This document shows, in pieces, positions 1 through 7,728 of a stretch of 22,948 bases of DNA. The translations under genes and the position numbers were made by a program. The stretch's first letter is position 1. Each line of letters starts with the position of its first letter. Location: assembly GCA_964424115.1 (NCBI GenBank), contig CAYRHN010000031.1:1-22948 (forward strand), in the 5' to 3' direction. The notes under the pieces were generated by a model. That model had not been told where the DNA came from and did not search any database. It was given only the letters and a program-made list of their open reading frames with translations. The DNA comes from CAYRHN01 sp964424115 (GTDB lineage Bacteria > Chloroflexota > Anaerolineae > Anaerolineales > Anaerolineaceae).

Positions 1-9
1 GTCAAGTCT

Positions 10-53
10 CCAAAATTGTGCACTTTCTGCTGCATAAAAGCGCACAAAATTGG
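10..53. repeat. Imperfect inverted repeat at window start
   Basis: The arms are CCAA-AA-TTGTGC (10-21) and GCACAA-AA-TTGG (42-53). They pair as 6 bp plus 4 bp around a symmetric AA/AA mismatch. Inside the loop, CTTT (23-26) can pair with AAAG (37-40). The right arm is followed by TCTTTTCC. It could be the terminator of a plus-strand gene lying before the window, or an operator. The sequence does not decide between them. Confidence 0.4.
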
Positions 54-115
54 TCTTTTCCTAAGGGTCCGGCCTTCCGGCTTGCGGGAAAATGCCGAAA
101 ACAGGCCGCCTATTC

Positions 116-144
116 TTGCAGGAACGGCAGATTTATGCTAGAAT
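116..144 (+). promoter_or_regulatory. Probable sigma70-type promoter for the nusA operon
   Basis: TTGCAG (116-121) and TAGAAT (139-144) are separated by exactly 17 bases, which predicts a transcription start near 151. The nusA ATG at 254 would then have a leader of about 100 bases. This argues against the longer in-frame extension of nusA that begins at 92, because its ATG lies upstream of the promoter. Confidence 0.6.
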
Positions 145-167
145 ACAAGCACTTGTAAGTTGTATTC
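141..167. promoter_or_regulatory. Overlapping dyads across the nusA promoter -10 and start site
   Basis: GAATACAA (141-148) is an exact inverted copy of TTGTATTC (160-167), with 11 bases between. Nested inside is a second dyad, TACAAG-CA-CTTGTA (144-157). Both cover the -10 edge and the predicted start site. Either could be a repressor operator or could fold in the leader RNA. Which protein or RNA signal uses it is unknown. Confidence 0.4.
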
Positions 168-182
168 ATCGTAGAACGCAAC

Positions 183-207
183 GAAAAGTGGCTGACCGCC
201 ACTTTTC
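183..207 (+). promoter_or_regulatory. Leader hairpin upstream of nusA, possible attenuator
   Basis: A perfect 10-bp stem, GAAAAGTGGC (183-192) with GCCACTTTTC (198-207), encloses a 5-base loop and is followed by TTTCGT. It lies between the predicted start site and the nusA ATG. The short pyrimidine tract makes it a weak terminator at best, so an attenuator or mRNA-stability role is an inference. nusA operons are known to be autoregulated in other bacteria. Confidence 0.45.
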
Positions 208-253
208 TTTCGTAATATGGGCAAAAGTTTTTGAAAAGGGTCAAAGAAAAAAG

Positions 254-2173
254 ATGAAGAACGAATTTGTCTTGGCTTTCAATGAAGTGCTGGAAGAAAA
301 AGGCCTGCCGCGGGATGTCATTCTCAAGGCGCTGGAATCCGCTATGGTTTCAGCCTACCGCCGCGCGGTCAATGCTTCCAATGCGCAAAACGTGGAAGCG
401 CATATCGATCCCGAAACGGGTAAAGTGCAGATCATGGCGGAAAAGGAAGTGGTGGAGAGCGTGCAGGACGAGCGCACGGAAGTGACGCTGGAAGAAGCGC
501 TCCGCTACAGCCCGGAAGCCGAACTGGGCGCAGTGGTGGTGGTGGAAAGCACTCCGGCCGATTTCGGCCGCGTGGCTGCTCAGACCGCCCGCCAGGTGAT
601 CCAGCAGCGCATCCGCGATGCCGAGCGCAATGCCCAGATGGCCCACTACCAGAAGCAGTTGGGCGAGATCATCAGTGGCGTGGTGCAGGCGGTTAACTCG
701 CAGGCGCTCACCATTGGGCTGGAAATGCGCGCCGAAGGCATGATGGCCCGCAAGGATATGATCCCCGGCGAGCGTTTCCGCATTCACGACCGTGTGCGCG
801 CGATGGTGGCCGAGGTGAAAGACTCTCCTCGCGGCCCGCAGATCATGCTTTCGCGCACTCACCGCGATTTCTTGCGCCGACTGCTGGAAAACGAAGTGCC
901 CGAGATCTACCATGGCGTGGTGGAGATCCGCTCCATCGCCCGCGAGCCGGGAGAACGCGCCAAAGTGGCTGTGTCTGCCACCCAGACCGGGATCGACCCG
1001 GTGGGGGCGTGCGTGGGCATCCGCGGCGTGCGCATCCAGGCCATTGTGCGCGAACTGCACGATGAGAAGATCGACGTGATCGAATGGAATCCCGACCCGG
1101 CCAGCTTCATTGCCAAGGCGATCAGCCCGGCGCGTGTGACCGGTGTCTATTTGAACGAACGCTCTGCCAACGGCAAGACCGCCACTGTGGTGGTGCCGGA
1201 AGACCAGCTCAGCCTGGCCATTGGCCGCGATGGACAGAATGCCCGCCTGGCTGCCAAGCTGACCAGCTGGCGCATCGACATTAAGAGCCTCAGCGAAGCC
1301 GTGGCAGACTCCCTGCACAAGTTGATCAACGACACCAGCCTGGCAGCCATTGCCGAGGCGGAGGGCGACACTCGCACTCAGATGGAAGCCCTGCTGGCCA
1401 AGAAAGCCGAAGGCCGCGCGCTTACCCCTGAAGAGTACGACCAGATGGGCAAATTTGTGGACCGCGTTGAGCGCCGTACCATGGCCCAGCGCGTGCCCGA
1501 AAAACAGCAGGCCGTCCAGGATAACCTGGCCGAACTGCGCAAGGTCTACTCCAATGAGACGTTGGAACGGGATATTCTGGACAGCGGCCTGGCCGAACAC
1601 GTGGCCTACCTGCTGCAGGAAGCCGGTTACCTCTCGGTGGGCGATCTGCTGCTGCAAATGAACGAACGTCCGGACGATATCCTGCGCCTGCAGGGCATTG
1701 GTCCCAAGGCGATGGCGGATATCAGCCGCCTGATGGATTCTTTGAAGGTTGAGGCCGAAACGCTGGCTGCGGCGCGCGCCGAACAGGCCGCCGCCGAAGC
1801 CAAGGCTGCCGAAGAGGCACGCCTGGCCGCTGAGGCACAGGCTGCCCAGGCCGCCGTGGAAGCCCAGGCGGCTGCCGAGCTGGCTGCTGCCGAGGCCGCC
1901 GCTCAACCGGCAGTCGAAGCCGAAGCCGCTCCGGCTGTTGAGGAAGAAGAGCCGAGCTTTGACAAGCTCTTCACCCTGCCCATTGCTGTTCCAGATGCTG
2001 CTTCTTACGAAGAGGAAGAAGAAAGCGAAGGGGAGGGCGTTGATGCTTCCGGCAAGAAGAAAGCCAAGAAGAAAAAGAAGAAAGTTGTTGAAGTAGAATA
2101 CGATCCCGACCGCGACATGATGGTCGTCAAGCGCAAGCATAAAGGCGGCACGGGCTGGGATTGGGATTCGTAA
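254..2173 (+). CDS. nusA: Transcription termination/antitermination factor NusA
   Basis: NusA binds RNA polymerase and modulates pausing, termination and antitermination. From the ATG at 254 the protein has 639 residues. It has the NusA N-terminal domain (about 1-125), an S1 domain (about 135-200) and two KH domains (about 200-345), the first with the core VGACVGIRGVRIQAI and the second with LSLAIGRDGQNARLAAKL. A helix-hairpin-helix segment, LQGIGPKAM, lies near residue 500. The end differs from classical NusA: a long Ala/Glu-rich probable coiled coil is followed by acidic and then poly-Lys stretches and a conserved-looking finish ending GWDWDS. The reading frame is open back to 92, but those 54 codons overlap the promoter and look non-coding, so the start at 254, which reads MKNEFVLAFNEV, is preferred. 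It heads the operon. rimP, its usual upstream neighbour, is not in the 253 bases before it. Confidence 0.95.
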   Translation: MKNEFVLAFNEVLEEKGLPRDVILKALESAMVSAYRRAVNASNAQNVEAHIDPETGKVQIMAEKEVVESVQDERTEVTLEEALRYSPEAELGAVVVVESTPADFGRVAAQTARQVIQQRIRDAERNAQMAHYQKQLGEIISGVVQAVNSQALTIGLEMRAEGMMARKDMIPGERFRIHDRVRAMVAEVKDSPRGPQIMLSRTHRDFLRRLLENEVPEIYHGVVEIRSIAREPGERAKVAVSATQTGIDPVGACVGIRGVRIQAIVRELHDEKIDVIEWNPDPASFIAKAISPARVTGVYLNERSANGKTATVVVPEDQLSLAIGRDGQNARLAAKLTSWRIDIKSLSEAVADSLHKLINDTSLAAIAEAEGDTRTQMEALLAKKAEGRALTPEEYDQMGKFVDRVERRTMAQRVPEKQQAVQDNLAELRKVYSNETLERDILDSGLAEHVAYLLQEAGYLSVGDLLLQMNERPDDILRLQGIGPKAMADISRLMDSLKVEAETLAAARAEQAAAEAKAAEEARLAAEAQAAQAAVEAQAAAELAAAEAAAQPAVEAEAAPAVEEEEPSFDKLFTLPIAVPDAASYEEEEESEGEGVDASGKKKAKKKKKKVVEVEYDPDRDMMVVKRKHKGGTGWDWDS

Positions 2174-2184
2174 GCGGAAAGAAA

Positions 2185-2502
2185 ATGGTCAAGCGAACGG
2201 GAAAACGAGTACGACATATTCCCCAACGCACGTGTGTGGGCTGCCACGAGGTGCTTCCCAAGCGCACGCTGATCCGCCTGGTACGAACGGAAGAGGGCGT
2301 GCGCATCGATCAAACGGGGAAGCTGGCTGGAAGAGGAGCCTATCTACATGACCGCCGGGCCTGTTGGATGGTTGGATTGAAGGGCGCGCTGGCCCACGCG
2401 CTGAAGACGGAATTGAGCGACCAGGATGTTGCCACATTGAAAGCCTTCCTGGCGGCTCTACCGGAAGAAGAACCGGGAGAGAGCGGTGCTGCTCCAAAAT
2501 GA
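2185..2502 (+). CDS. ylxR: YlxR/RnpM family RNA-binding protein
   Basis: This small basic protein (105 residues from the ATG at 2185) carries the YlxR signature: RTCVGCHEVLPKRTLIRLVR near the N-terminus, then GRGAYLHDRRACW. The family includes RnpM, which has been reported to modulate RNase P in Firmicutes, and it is classically encoded between nusA and infB, as here. The ATG at 2185 follows GCGGAAAGAAA and lies 11 bases after the nusA stop. An in-frame ATG at 2161 would overlap the end of nusA and is less likely. The C-terminus is acidic and Pro/Gly-rich. The L7Ae-like ylxQ gene that often follows ylxR is absent. Confidence 0.88.
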   Translation: MVKRTGKRVRHIPQRTCVGCHEVLPKRTLIRLVRTEEGVRIDQTGKLAGRGAYLHDRRACWMVGLKGALAHALKTELSDQDVATLKAFLAALPEEEPGESGAAPK

Positions 2503-2531
2503 ACTCCCTTCTTCATCAGGAATTAACATCA

Positions 2532-2635
2532 TGAACCTTTAGCCTGTTATTCTGGCTGGCCGGCCGGGGCGCGGACGCTCACCGTACGCCCCGCCGGCAG
2601 TGATTGTTGAATAATGGGGGCAGGCTGAAGGTTCA
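2532..2635 (+). ncRNA. Large nested stem structure in the ylxR-infB gap (putative cis-regulatory RNA)
   Basis: Three stacked stems can be traced by eye. The outer stem pairs 2532-2546 with 2621-2635 (15 bp, one U-G). The middle stem pairs TTATTC (2547-2552) with GAATAA (2609-2614), leaving a TGGGGG bulge on the 3' side. The inner GC stem pairs 2560-2571 with 2587-2597 (11 bp, one bulged C at 2565), with an extra CTG/CAG pairing (2556-2558 with 2598-2600). The apical loop is 2572-2586. The structure ends 5 bases before the infB Shine-Dalgarno sequence. No U-tract follows, so it is not a simple terminator. An RNase III processing site, translational control element or attenuator is possible. 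Confidence 0.55.
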
Positions 2636-2640
2636 ACAAT

Positions 2641-2648
2641 CAGGAGGT
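2641..2648 (+). promoter_or_regulatory. Strong ribosome binding site of infB
   Basis: CAGGAGGT lies 5 bases before the ATG at 2654 and fixes that start. It sits immediately 3' of the nested hairpin, so any change in that structure could alter its accessibility. Confidence 0.75.
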
Positions 2649-2653
2649 GCTGC

Positions 2654-4438
2654 ATGGGCGAGAATGGAAGCAAGAGGATCGAATTACCCGGTACGATCGT
2701 GGTTCGCGATCTGGCGCAAATGCTGGGCGCAAGCCCGATCAATATTATCAAAGTCTTAATGGCAAACGGGGTGATGGCGAACATCAACCAGCAGGTCGAT
2801 TTTGATACCGCGGCGATCGTGGCCGCGGAACAGGGCTTCGAGGCCGTGCCGCAGCAATTGGAAGTGATCGAAGAGGCCGAAGTGGGTGAGGTGCCGATGT
2901 GGCGCCAGGTGATCCTCAAGGAGGATGCCTCTCACCTGACCGACCGCCCCCCGGTGGTGACCATCCTGGGGCATGTGGATCACGGCAAGACCACCCTGCT
3001 GGATGCCATTCGCCACACCAACGTGGCGGGCGGTGAGGCGGGCGGCATTACCCAGCATATCGGCGCGTACCAGGTGGAACACAAGGGCAAGTTGATCACC
3101 TTCCTGGATACCCCCGGCCACGCTGCTTTCACCGCCATGCGAGCCCGTGGGGCGCAGGGAGCGGATGTGGTGGTGCTGGTTGTGGCAGCCAACGACGGCG
3201 TGATGCCGCAAACGCGTGAGGCCATTGCCCACGCGCGCGCAGCGCGCGTGCCGATCATTGTGGCCTTGAACAAAATCGACCGCCCGGACGCCAACCCAGA
3301 CTTTGTCAAGAACCAGCTGGCCGAGAACGGCCTGCAGCCGGTGGAGTGGGATGGACAGACCTGGGTGGTGCCGGTCTCGGCTAAACAGCGCATGGGACTG
3401 GAAGACCTGCTGGAGGCCATCTTGATGGTGACTGACAGCATGGATATTCGCGCCAATCCGGCCGGCAAGGTGATCGGCACGGTGATCGAAGCCCAGCTGG
3501 ATAAGGCCAAAGGCCCTCTGGCGACCCTGCTGGTGCAGAACGGCACCCTCAAGGCCGGCGATATTGTGGTGGTGGGCACTGCCTTCGGGCGCATCCGCGC
3601 CATGTTCGATTTCCGCGGACACAAGATCCAAAAGGCCGGCCCGGCCACCCCGGTGCAGGTGATGGGGCTTAACGATGTGCCGCATGCCGGAGACCTGTTC
3701 CAGGTGTTTGACTCGGAACATGACGCGCGGTCGCTGGTGAACGAGCGCAAACTGGCCGAGCAGCAGCGCCACGCGGCGACCCCCAAGGCCACCCTGGAAG
3801 AGCTGTTCGACCGCTACAAGGCCGGCGAGCTGCGCGATCTGCGCATGATCATCAAGGTGGACGTGGAAGGTTCAGTGGACCCGATCAAGGCTGCTTTGAA
3901 AGAGATCAAGAGCGAGATCAGTATCAACATATTGCATGCCGAAACCGGCAACATCACCGAGAGCGATGTGATGCTGGCCTCAGCCAGCAAGGCCATCGTG
4001 GTCGGATTCAATGTGCAGGCCGACGCCTCAGCGCGCCGCATGGCCGAAGTGGAGGGCGTCTCCATCCGCCTGTACAGCATCATCTACCGCCTGACCGAGG
4101 ATGTGGAAAAGGCGCTCAAGGGCATGCTGGCGCCGGAGTACAAGGATGTGCAGATTGGCCGCGCGGATGTGCTGGCTACCTTCCAGATCTCCAAGGTGGG
4201 TGTGGTGGCGGGTTGCCGCGTGCGCGAAGGCGAGATCCGCCGCAATGCGCGCGTGCGCCTGTTCCGCGGCACGGATCTGCTCTTCGAGGGCGAGATCCAG
4301 AACTTGAAGCGCGAAAAAGAGAACGCCAGCGAAGTGCGCACCGGTTTTGAGTGCGGCATCTCGCTGAAGAATTTCAATGATATCCAGGTTGGCGACAGCC
4401 TGATCTGCTTCACCCAGGAACGTATCCTGGTAGACTAG
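2654..4438 (+). CDS. infB: Translation initiation factor IF-2 (short N-terminus)
   Basis: IF-2 is the GTPase that places initiator tRNA on the 30S subunit and promotes subunit joining. The 594-residue protein starts with a single IF2N domain (about 8-60). It is followed by the G domain with all motifs: GHVDHGKT (106-113), GGITQHIG (G2), DTPGH (152-156), NKID (206-209) and SAK (242-244). The beta-barrel domains and the C-terminal fMet-tRNA-binding domain follow. It lacks the long charged N-terminal extension of the roughly 700-900-residue forms in B. subtilis and E. coli, so it is a compact version. It ends in TAG overlapping the AGGAGGA ribosome binding site of rbfA. Confidence 0.97.
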   Translation: MGENGSKRIELPGTIVVRDLAQMLGASPINIIKVLMANGVMANINQQVDFDTAAIVAAEQGFEAVPQQLEVIEEAEVGEVPMWRQVILKEDASHLTDRPPVVTILGHVDHGKTTLLDAIRHTNVAGGEAGGITQHIGAYQVEHKGKLITFLDTPGHAAFTAMRARGAQGADVVVLVVAANDGVMPQTREAIAHARAARVPIIVALNKIDRPDANPDFVKNQLAENGLQPVEWDGQTWVVPVSAKQRMGLEDLLEAILMVTDSMDIRANPAGKVIGTVIEAQLDKAKGPLATLLVQNGTLKAGDIVVVGTAFGRIRAMFDFRGHKIQKAGPATPVQVMGLNDVPHAGDLFQVFDSEHDARSLVNERKLAEQQRHAATPKATLEELFDRYKAGELRDLRMIIKVDVEGSVDPIKAALKEIKSEISINILHAETGNITESDVMLASASKAIVVGFNVQADASARRMAEVEGVSIRLYSIIYRLTEDVEKALKGMLAPEYKDVQIGRADVLATFQISKVGVVAGCRVREGEIRRNARVRLFRGTDLLFEGEIQNLKREKENASEVRTGFECGISLKNFNDIQVGDSLICFTQERILVD

Positions 4439-4447
4439 GAGGACAAT

Positions 4448-4858
4448 ATGCCTTCCGAACAAAGAATTCAACGCATTTCCACCCGCATCCGTGAGGAATT
4501 GTCGGAGATGCTGGTGCGCGAGATCAGCGATCCGCGCCTGGAGGGCATCTCGGTCACGGATGTAAAGGTGGACCGCGAACTGGCCTTTGCCGACATTTAT
4601 GTCTCGGCCTTCGAAGGCGCGGCGCGCAGCCATGATGTGCTGGAAGGTCTGGAGCGGGCCTCTGGCTTCATCCGCCACCAGCTCTCCCAGCGGGTGGAAC
4701 TGCGCGTCTTCCCGCGCCTGCGCTTCCATTGGGATCCTACCCCGGAGCGAGCCGACAAGATCGAACGCCTGCTGGCGGAGATCCGCGAGGAACGCGCCGA
4801 ACGCGAAAAACAGGCAGGGCAGGCTGAACCGCCCGCCGAAGCGAAGCCTGAGGAATAG
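4448..4858 (+). CDS. rbfA: Ribosome-binding factor A
   Basis: RbfA is a small KH-fold protein that binds pre-30S particles and aids 16S rRNA maturation. The 136-residue protein has the usual N-terminal RIQRISTRIREELSEMLVRE and the ISDPRLEGISVTDVKV core, with LRVFPRLRFHWDPT further on. The tail is a charged helix ending in a Pro/Ala/Glu-rich stretch. A strong AGGAGGA (4437-4443) overlaps the infB stop codon, which suggests coupled translation. The position between infB and truB matches the classical operon. Confidence 0.95.
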   Translation: MPSEQRIQRISTRIREELSEMLVREISDPRLEGISVTDVKVDRELAFADIYVSAFEGAARSHDVLEGLERASGFIRHQLSQRVELRVFPRLRFHWDPTPERADKIERLLAEIREERAEREKQAGQAEPPAEAKPEE

Positions 4859-4866
4859 GGCCGGGC

Positions 4867-5859
4867 GTGGCAAACGACAGCGACACAGCCATTGCCCAGG
4901 CCTTTGCCCAGGCCGACCGGGTGACCGTAGTCTCGCACATGCGCCCGGATGGGGATGCCATCGGCGCGGTATTGGGGCTGGGCCTGGCCTTGCAGGCGCA
5001 GGGCAAGACGGTGGAATTTGTGTTGGGCGACGGTTTGCCGTCCAGCTACCGGCATTTGCCGGGCAGCAGCCAGATCACCCGCGCCGCCAGCCTGTCAGGC
5101 GCGCTGCGCGTGGTGGTGGATTGCTCGGATATGCTGCGCACAAACGGCGCGCTGGGCAGCCCGGCGCCTGTGCCGGATGTGAATATCGACCATCATGTGA
5201 CCAACGAGCGCTTTGCTCGACTGAATTGCGTGATGGATGAAGAAGTAGCCACCTGCGCTATCCTGGCGGTCAAGATGCCCATTTGGGGGCTGGCAGTGGA
5301 CCGGCAGGTGGCGGATTGTTTGCTGACCGGGATCGTGGCCGACACGCTCGGCTTCCGCACCAGCAATATGACCTCCGAAACGCTGCGCCTGGCAGCCGAC
5401 CTGATGGACAAAGGGGCCGACCTGCCCACACTTTACCTGCGCGCGCTGGTGCAGCGTTCGCTGGTTGCCACCCGCTATTGGGGGATGGCGCTGGACCGCC
5501 TGCAACACGAAAACGGCATGGTGTGGACCTCGCTCAGCCTGGAGGACCGCAAACGCACGGGATATTCCGGCAAGGATGATGCCGACCTGATCAACGTGCT
5601 TTCCTCGATCAACGAGGCCGAGATCGCCTTGATCTTCGTGCAGCAAAACAAGGATGTGACCAAGGTCTCCTGGCGCTCGGTGCCGGGGATCGATGTATCG
5701 CCGATTGCGCTCCAATTTGGCGGCGGGGGACACCCCGCAGCCGCAGGCGCGATGATTAATGGTACAATGGAGGCAGTGCAGCAGCGGGTGTTGGAAGCCA
5801 CGCGCGCGCTGCTGGCAGTCTATCATGAAAAACTTAACCAATCTCACGGGGAGAACTGA
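4867..5859 (+). CDS. nrnA: DHH-family phosphoesterase, NrnA-like oligoribonuclease/pAp phosphatase
   Basis: The 330-residue protein has a DHH domain with metal ligands visible in SHMRPDGDAIG (H24, D28, D30), VDCSD (D85) and IDHH (108-110). The C-terminal DHHA1 domain has GGGGH at 285-289, then PAAAGA. Members of this family degrade very short RNAs and dephosphorylate 3'-phosphoadenosine-5'-phosphate, and they commonly sit beside rbfA and truB. The start is a GTG 8 bases after the rbfA stop, following GGGCCGGGC. There is no better start nearby. The ribosome binding site of truB lies inside its 3' end. The enzyme class is secure. The exact substrate (oligoRNA, pAp or cyclic-dinucleotide products) is inferred from the family. 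Confidence 0.88.
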   Translation: MANDSDTAIAQAFAQADRVTVVSHMRPDGDAIGAVLGLGLALQAQGKTVEFVLGDGLPSSYRHLPGSSQITRAASLSGALRVVVDCSDMLRTNGALGSPAPVPDVNIDHHVTNERFARLNCVMDEEVATCAILAVKMPIWGLAVDRQVADCLLTGIVADTLGFRTSNMTSETLRLAADLMDKGADLPTLYLRALVQRSLVATRYWGMALDRLQHENGMVWTSLSLEDRKRTGYSGKDDADLINVLSSINEAEIALIFVQQNKDVTKVSWRSVPGIDVSPIALQFGGGGHPAAAGAMINGTMEAVQQRVLEATRALLAVYHEKLNQSHGEN

Positions 5860-5861
5860 AT

Positions 5862-6770
5862 ATGAACGACTCGGAATTTGATGTCAAGAATGCCATCTCG
5901 GGGATTCTGGTGGTTGACAAGCCGGTGGGGATGACCTCGCATGATGTAGTTCAAATTGTGCGCAAAGGCACCAATATCCGCCGCGCCGGGCATACCGGCA
6001 CGCTGGATCCGCGCGCCTCGGGCGTACTGGTCATCCTGGTGGGTCCGGCGGTGCGTTTGAGCGAATACGTCTCAGCCTCTGACAAGCGTTACCAGGCGGT
6101 CGTCCGTCTGGGCGCCACGACCGACACCTACGACGCGGAAGGCGTGGTCACCAGCACCGCGCCGGTGGATGTCACTGAAGAGGCATTTAATGAGGCTTTG
6201 AAGAGCTTTATCGGCGAGATCGAACAGGTGCCCCCGCCGTACTCGGCGGTGAAGGTACACGGGCGCAAGGCCTACGATATGGCGCGTGAAGGCGAGGAAG
6301 TGGACCTGGCGCCGCGCAAGATCCAGGTCTATAACCTGGAGCTGCTGGAGTGGGCTCCGCCGGAAGTGGTCATCGATGTGTATTGTTCTTCCGGGACGTA
6401 TGTGCGCTCGTTGGCGCACGACCTGGGCGAGAAGATCGGCTGCGGGGCGCACCTGGTGGGCCTGCGGCGCACCAAGAGCGGGCGCTTCACCCTGCGCGAT
6501 GCGGTGGCGCTGCGCAAACTGCGCGAAGCCTTCGACCTGGGCACCTGGTACCAATACCTGATCCCGGCGGCGGAAGCGCTGTCAGACTGGCCGGCAGTGG
6601 AACTGACCGATGACCAGGTGGATTTGATCCGCCACGGACACCGCATCCCGGGCATCCCGATCAACCAGAAACTGGCCCGCGGTGTTTCGGCGCAGGGCGA
6701 ATTGGTGGCGCTTTTGGAATTCGACGAGCCCGTCAACGAGTGGCAGCCCAAAAAGGTCTTCTTCTCGTAG
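5862..6770 (+). CDS. truB: tRNA pseudouridine(55) synthase TruB
   Basis: TruB converts U55 of the tRNA T-loop to pseudouridine. The 302-residue protein opens with GILVVDKPVGMTSHDVV and carries the catalytic motif AGHTGTLDPRASGVL, with catalytic Asp49. KRYQAVVRLGATTDTYDAEG and PPPYSAVKVHGRKAYDMAREG follow. The C-terminal part (about 235-302) resembles the small PUA-like extension of bacterial TruB. It begins 2 bases after the nrnA stop, with GGGGAG about 10 bases upstream, so the two genes are probably translated together. Confidence 0.96.
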   Translation: MNDSEFDVKNAISGILVVDKPVGMTSHDVVQIVRKGTNIRRAGHTGTLDPRASGVLVILVGPAVRLSEYVSASDKRYQAVVRLGATTDTYDAEGVVTSTAPVDVTEEAFNEALKSFIGEIEQVPPPYSAVKVHGRKAYDMAREGEEVDLAPRKIQVYNLELLEWAPPEVVIDVYCSSGTYVRSLAHDLGEKIGCGAHLVGLRRTKSGRFTLRDAVALRKLREAFDLGTWYQYLIPAAEALSDWPAVELTDDQVDLIRHGHRIPGIPINQKLARGVSAQGELVALLEFDEPVNEWQPKKVFFS

Positions 6771-6783
6771 CGGTCTGAATGAA

Positions 6784-7728
6784 ATGATCCATGCGCGTTC
6801 TTGGGATGAGATCCAGCTAAATAATTCCTGGGTGACCATCGGCATGTTCGATGGAGTTCACCGCGGGCACCGCGCCATCATTGAACCGATGGCGCAGCGT
6901 GCCAGAGCGGCGGGCAGCCCGTCGGTGGTGATCACCTTTCATCCCTCGCCGGCGGTGGTGCTGCGCGGACTCTCCAACCTGCAGCTGCTCACCCCGCCGG
7001 ATGAAAGGGCGGAACAACTGGGCAGCCTGGGGGTGGATGCGGTGGTAACCCTGGAGTTTACCCGCGAACTGGCCCAGAAGAGCGCAGAGGAATTTGTACG
7101 GGAGATGTCCTCCCGGCTGGGACTTGCCCGGTTATGGATCGGCTATGATTTTGCTTTGGGGCGCAACCGCGAGGGCAACCTGCCCGTGCTGCAGGCGTTG
7201 GGGGAGCGCTTTGGCTACCAGGTGGAAGTGATCCCGCCGGTGGAGCAGGACGGCGGGGTGATCTCTTCCAGCCGCATCCGCGCCTTGCTGGGCGAGGGAC
7301 GGATTGGCGAGGTGACCAGCCTGCTGGGGCGTTGGTACAGCGTGCGCGGGAAAGTGGTGAGCGGGGATGGTCGCGGGCGGACCCTGGGAATGCCCACCGC
7401 CAATATCCTGCCGCCGCCGGAAAAATTGCTGCCACCTAACGGCGTGTATGCCTGCTGGCTGCGCGTGCGGGGAAAATTCCACCCCTCGGTGGTGAACATT
7501 GGCCTGCGGCCAACCTTTGCGCAAGACCAGCCCCAGCGGCGGATCGAGGCGCACATTTTTGATTTTGACGAGGATATTTACGAAGAAATGGTGAACCTGG
7601 ACTTTGCCGGTTTCATCCGCGCCGAGCAGCGTTTTGAAAGCCCCCAGGCGTTGGTGGAGCAGGTGCAGCGCGATATTCGCCGCGGGCGGGATATGCTGGT
7701 GGAATTTGACCTGGAGAGCGGCGGCTGA
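6784..7728 (+). CDS. ribF: Bifunctional riboflavin kinase/FAD synthetase RibF
   Basis: RibF phosphorylates riboflavin to FMN and adenylates FMN to FAD. The 314-residue protein has the N-terminal nucleotidyltransferase domain with TIGMFDGVHRGHRAII and SSSRIRALLGEG. The C-terminal flavokinase domain has GKVVSGDGRGRTLGMPTANI, SVVNIGLRPTF and EAHIFDFDEDIY. The ATG at 6784 gives the family N-terminus; a longer frame from 6682 would run inside truB and is rejected. Its stop codon shares one base with the next start (TGATG at 7726-7730), so it is probably coupled to the flavin-dependent ThyX-like gene downstream. Confidence 0.95.
   Translation: MIHARSWDEIQLNNSWVTIGMFDGVHRGHRAIIEPMAQRARAAGSPSVVITFHPSPAVVLRGLSNLQLLTPPDERAEQLGSLGVDAVVTLEFTRELAQKSAEEFVREMSSRLGLARLWIGYDFALGRNREGNLPVLQALGERFGYQVEVIPPVEQDGGVISSSRIRALLGEGRIGEVTSLLGRWYSVRGKVVSGDGRGRTLGMPTANILPPPEKLLPPNGVYACWLRVRGKFHPSVVNIGLRPTFAQDQPQRRIEAHIFDFDEDIYEEMVNLDFAGFIRAEQRFESPQALVEQVQRDIRRGRDMLVEFDLESGG

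Noticed and set aside
92..253. In-frame N-terminal extension of nusA giving 693 residues
   Set aside because: Its ATG precedes the predicted promoter, the sequence has no NusA similarity, and the family N-terminus begins at 254.
350..2140. 596-codon open frame antisense to nusA
   Set aside because: It is a by-product of GC-rich codon usage opposite a clear nusA; it is His/Leu-rich with no recognisable domain and no ribosome binding site.
2756..3772. 338-codon open frame antisense to infB
   Set aside because: It lies opposite the conserved IF-2 G domain and its composition is that of a reverse-frame shadow.
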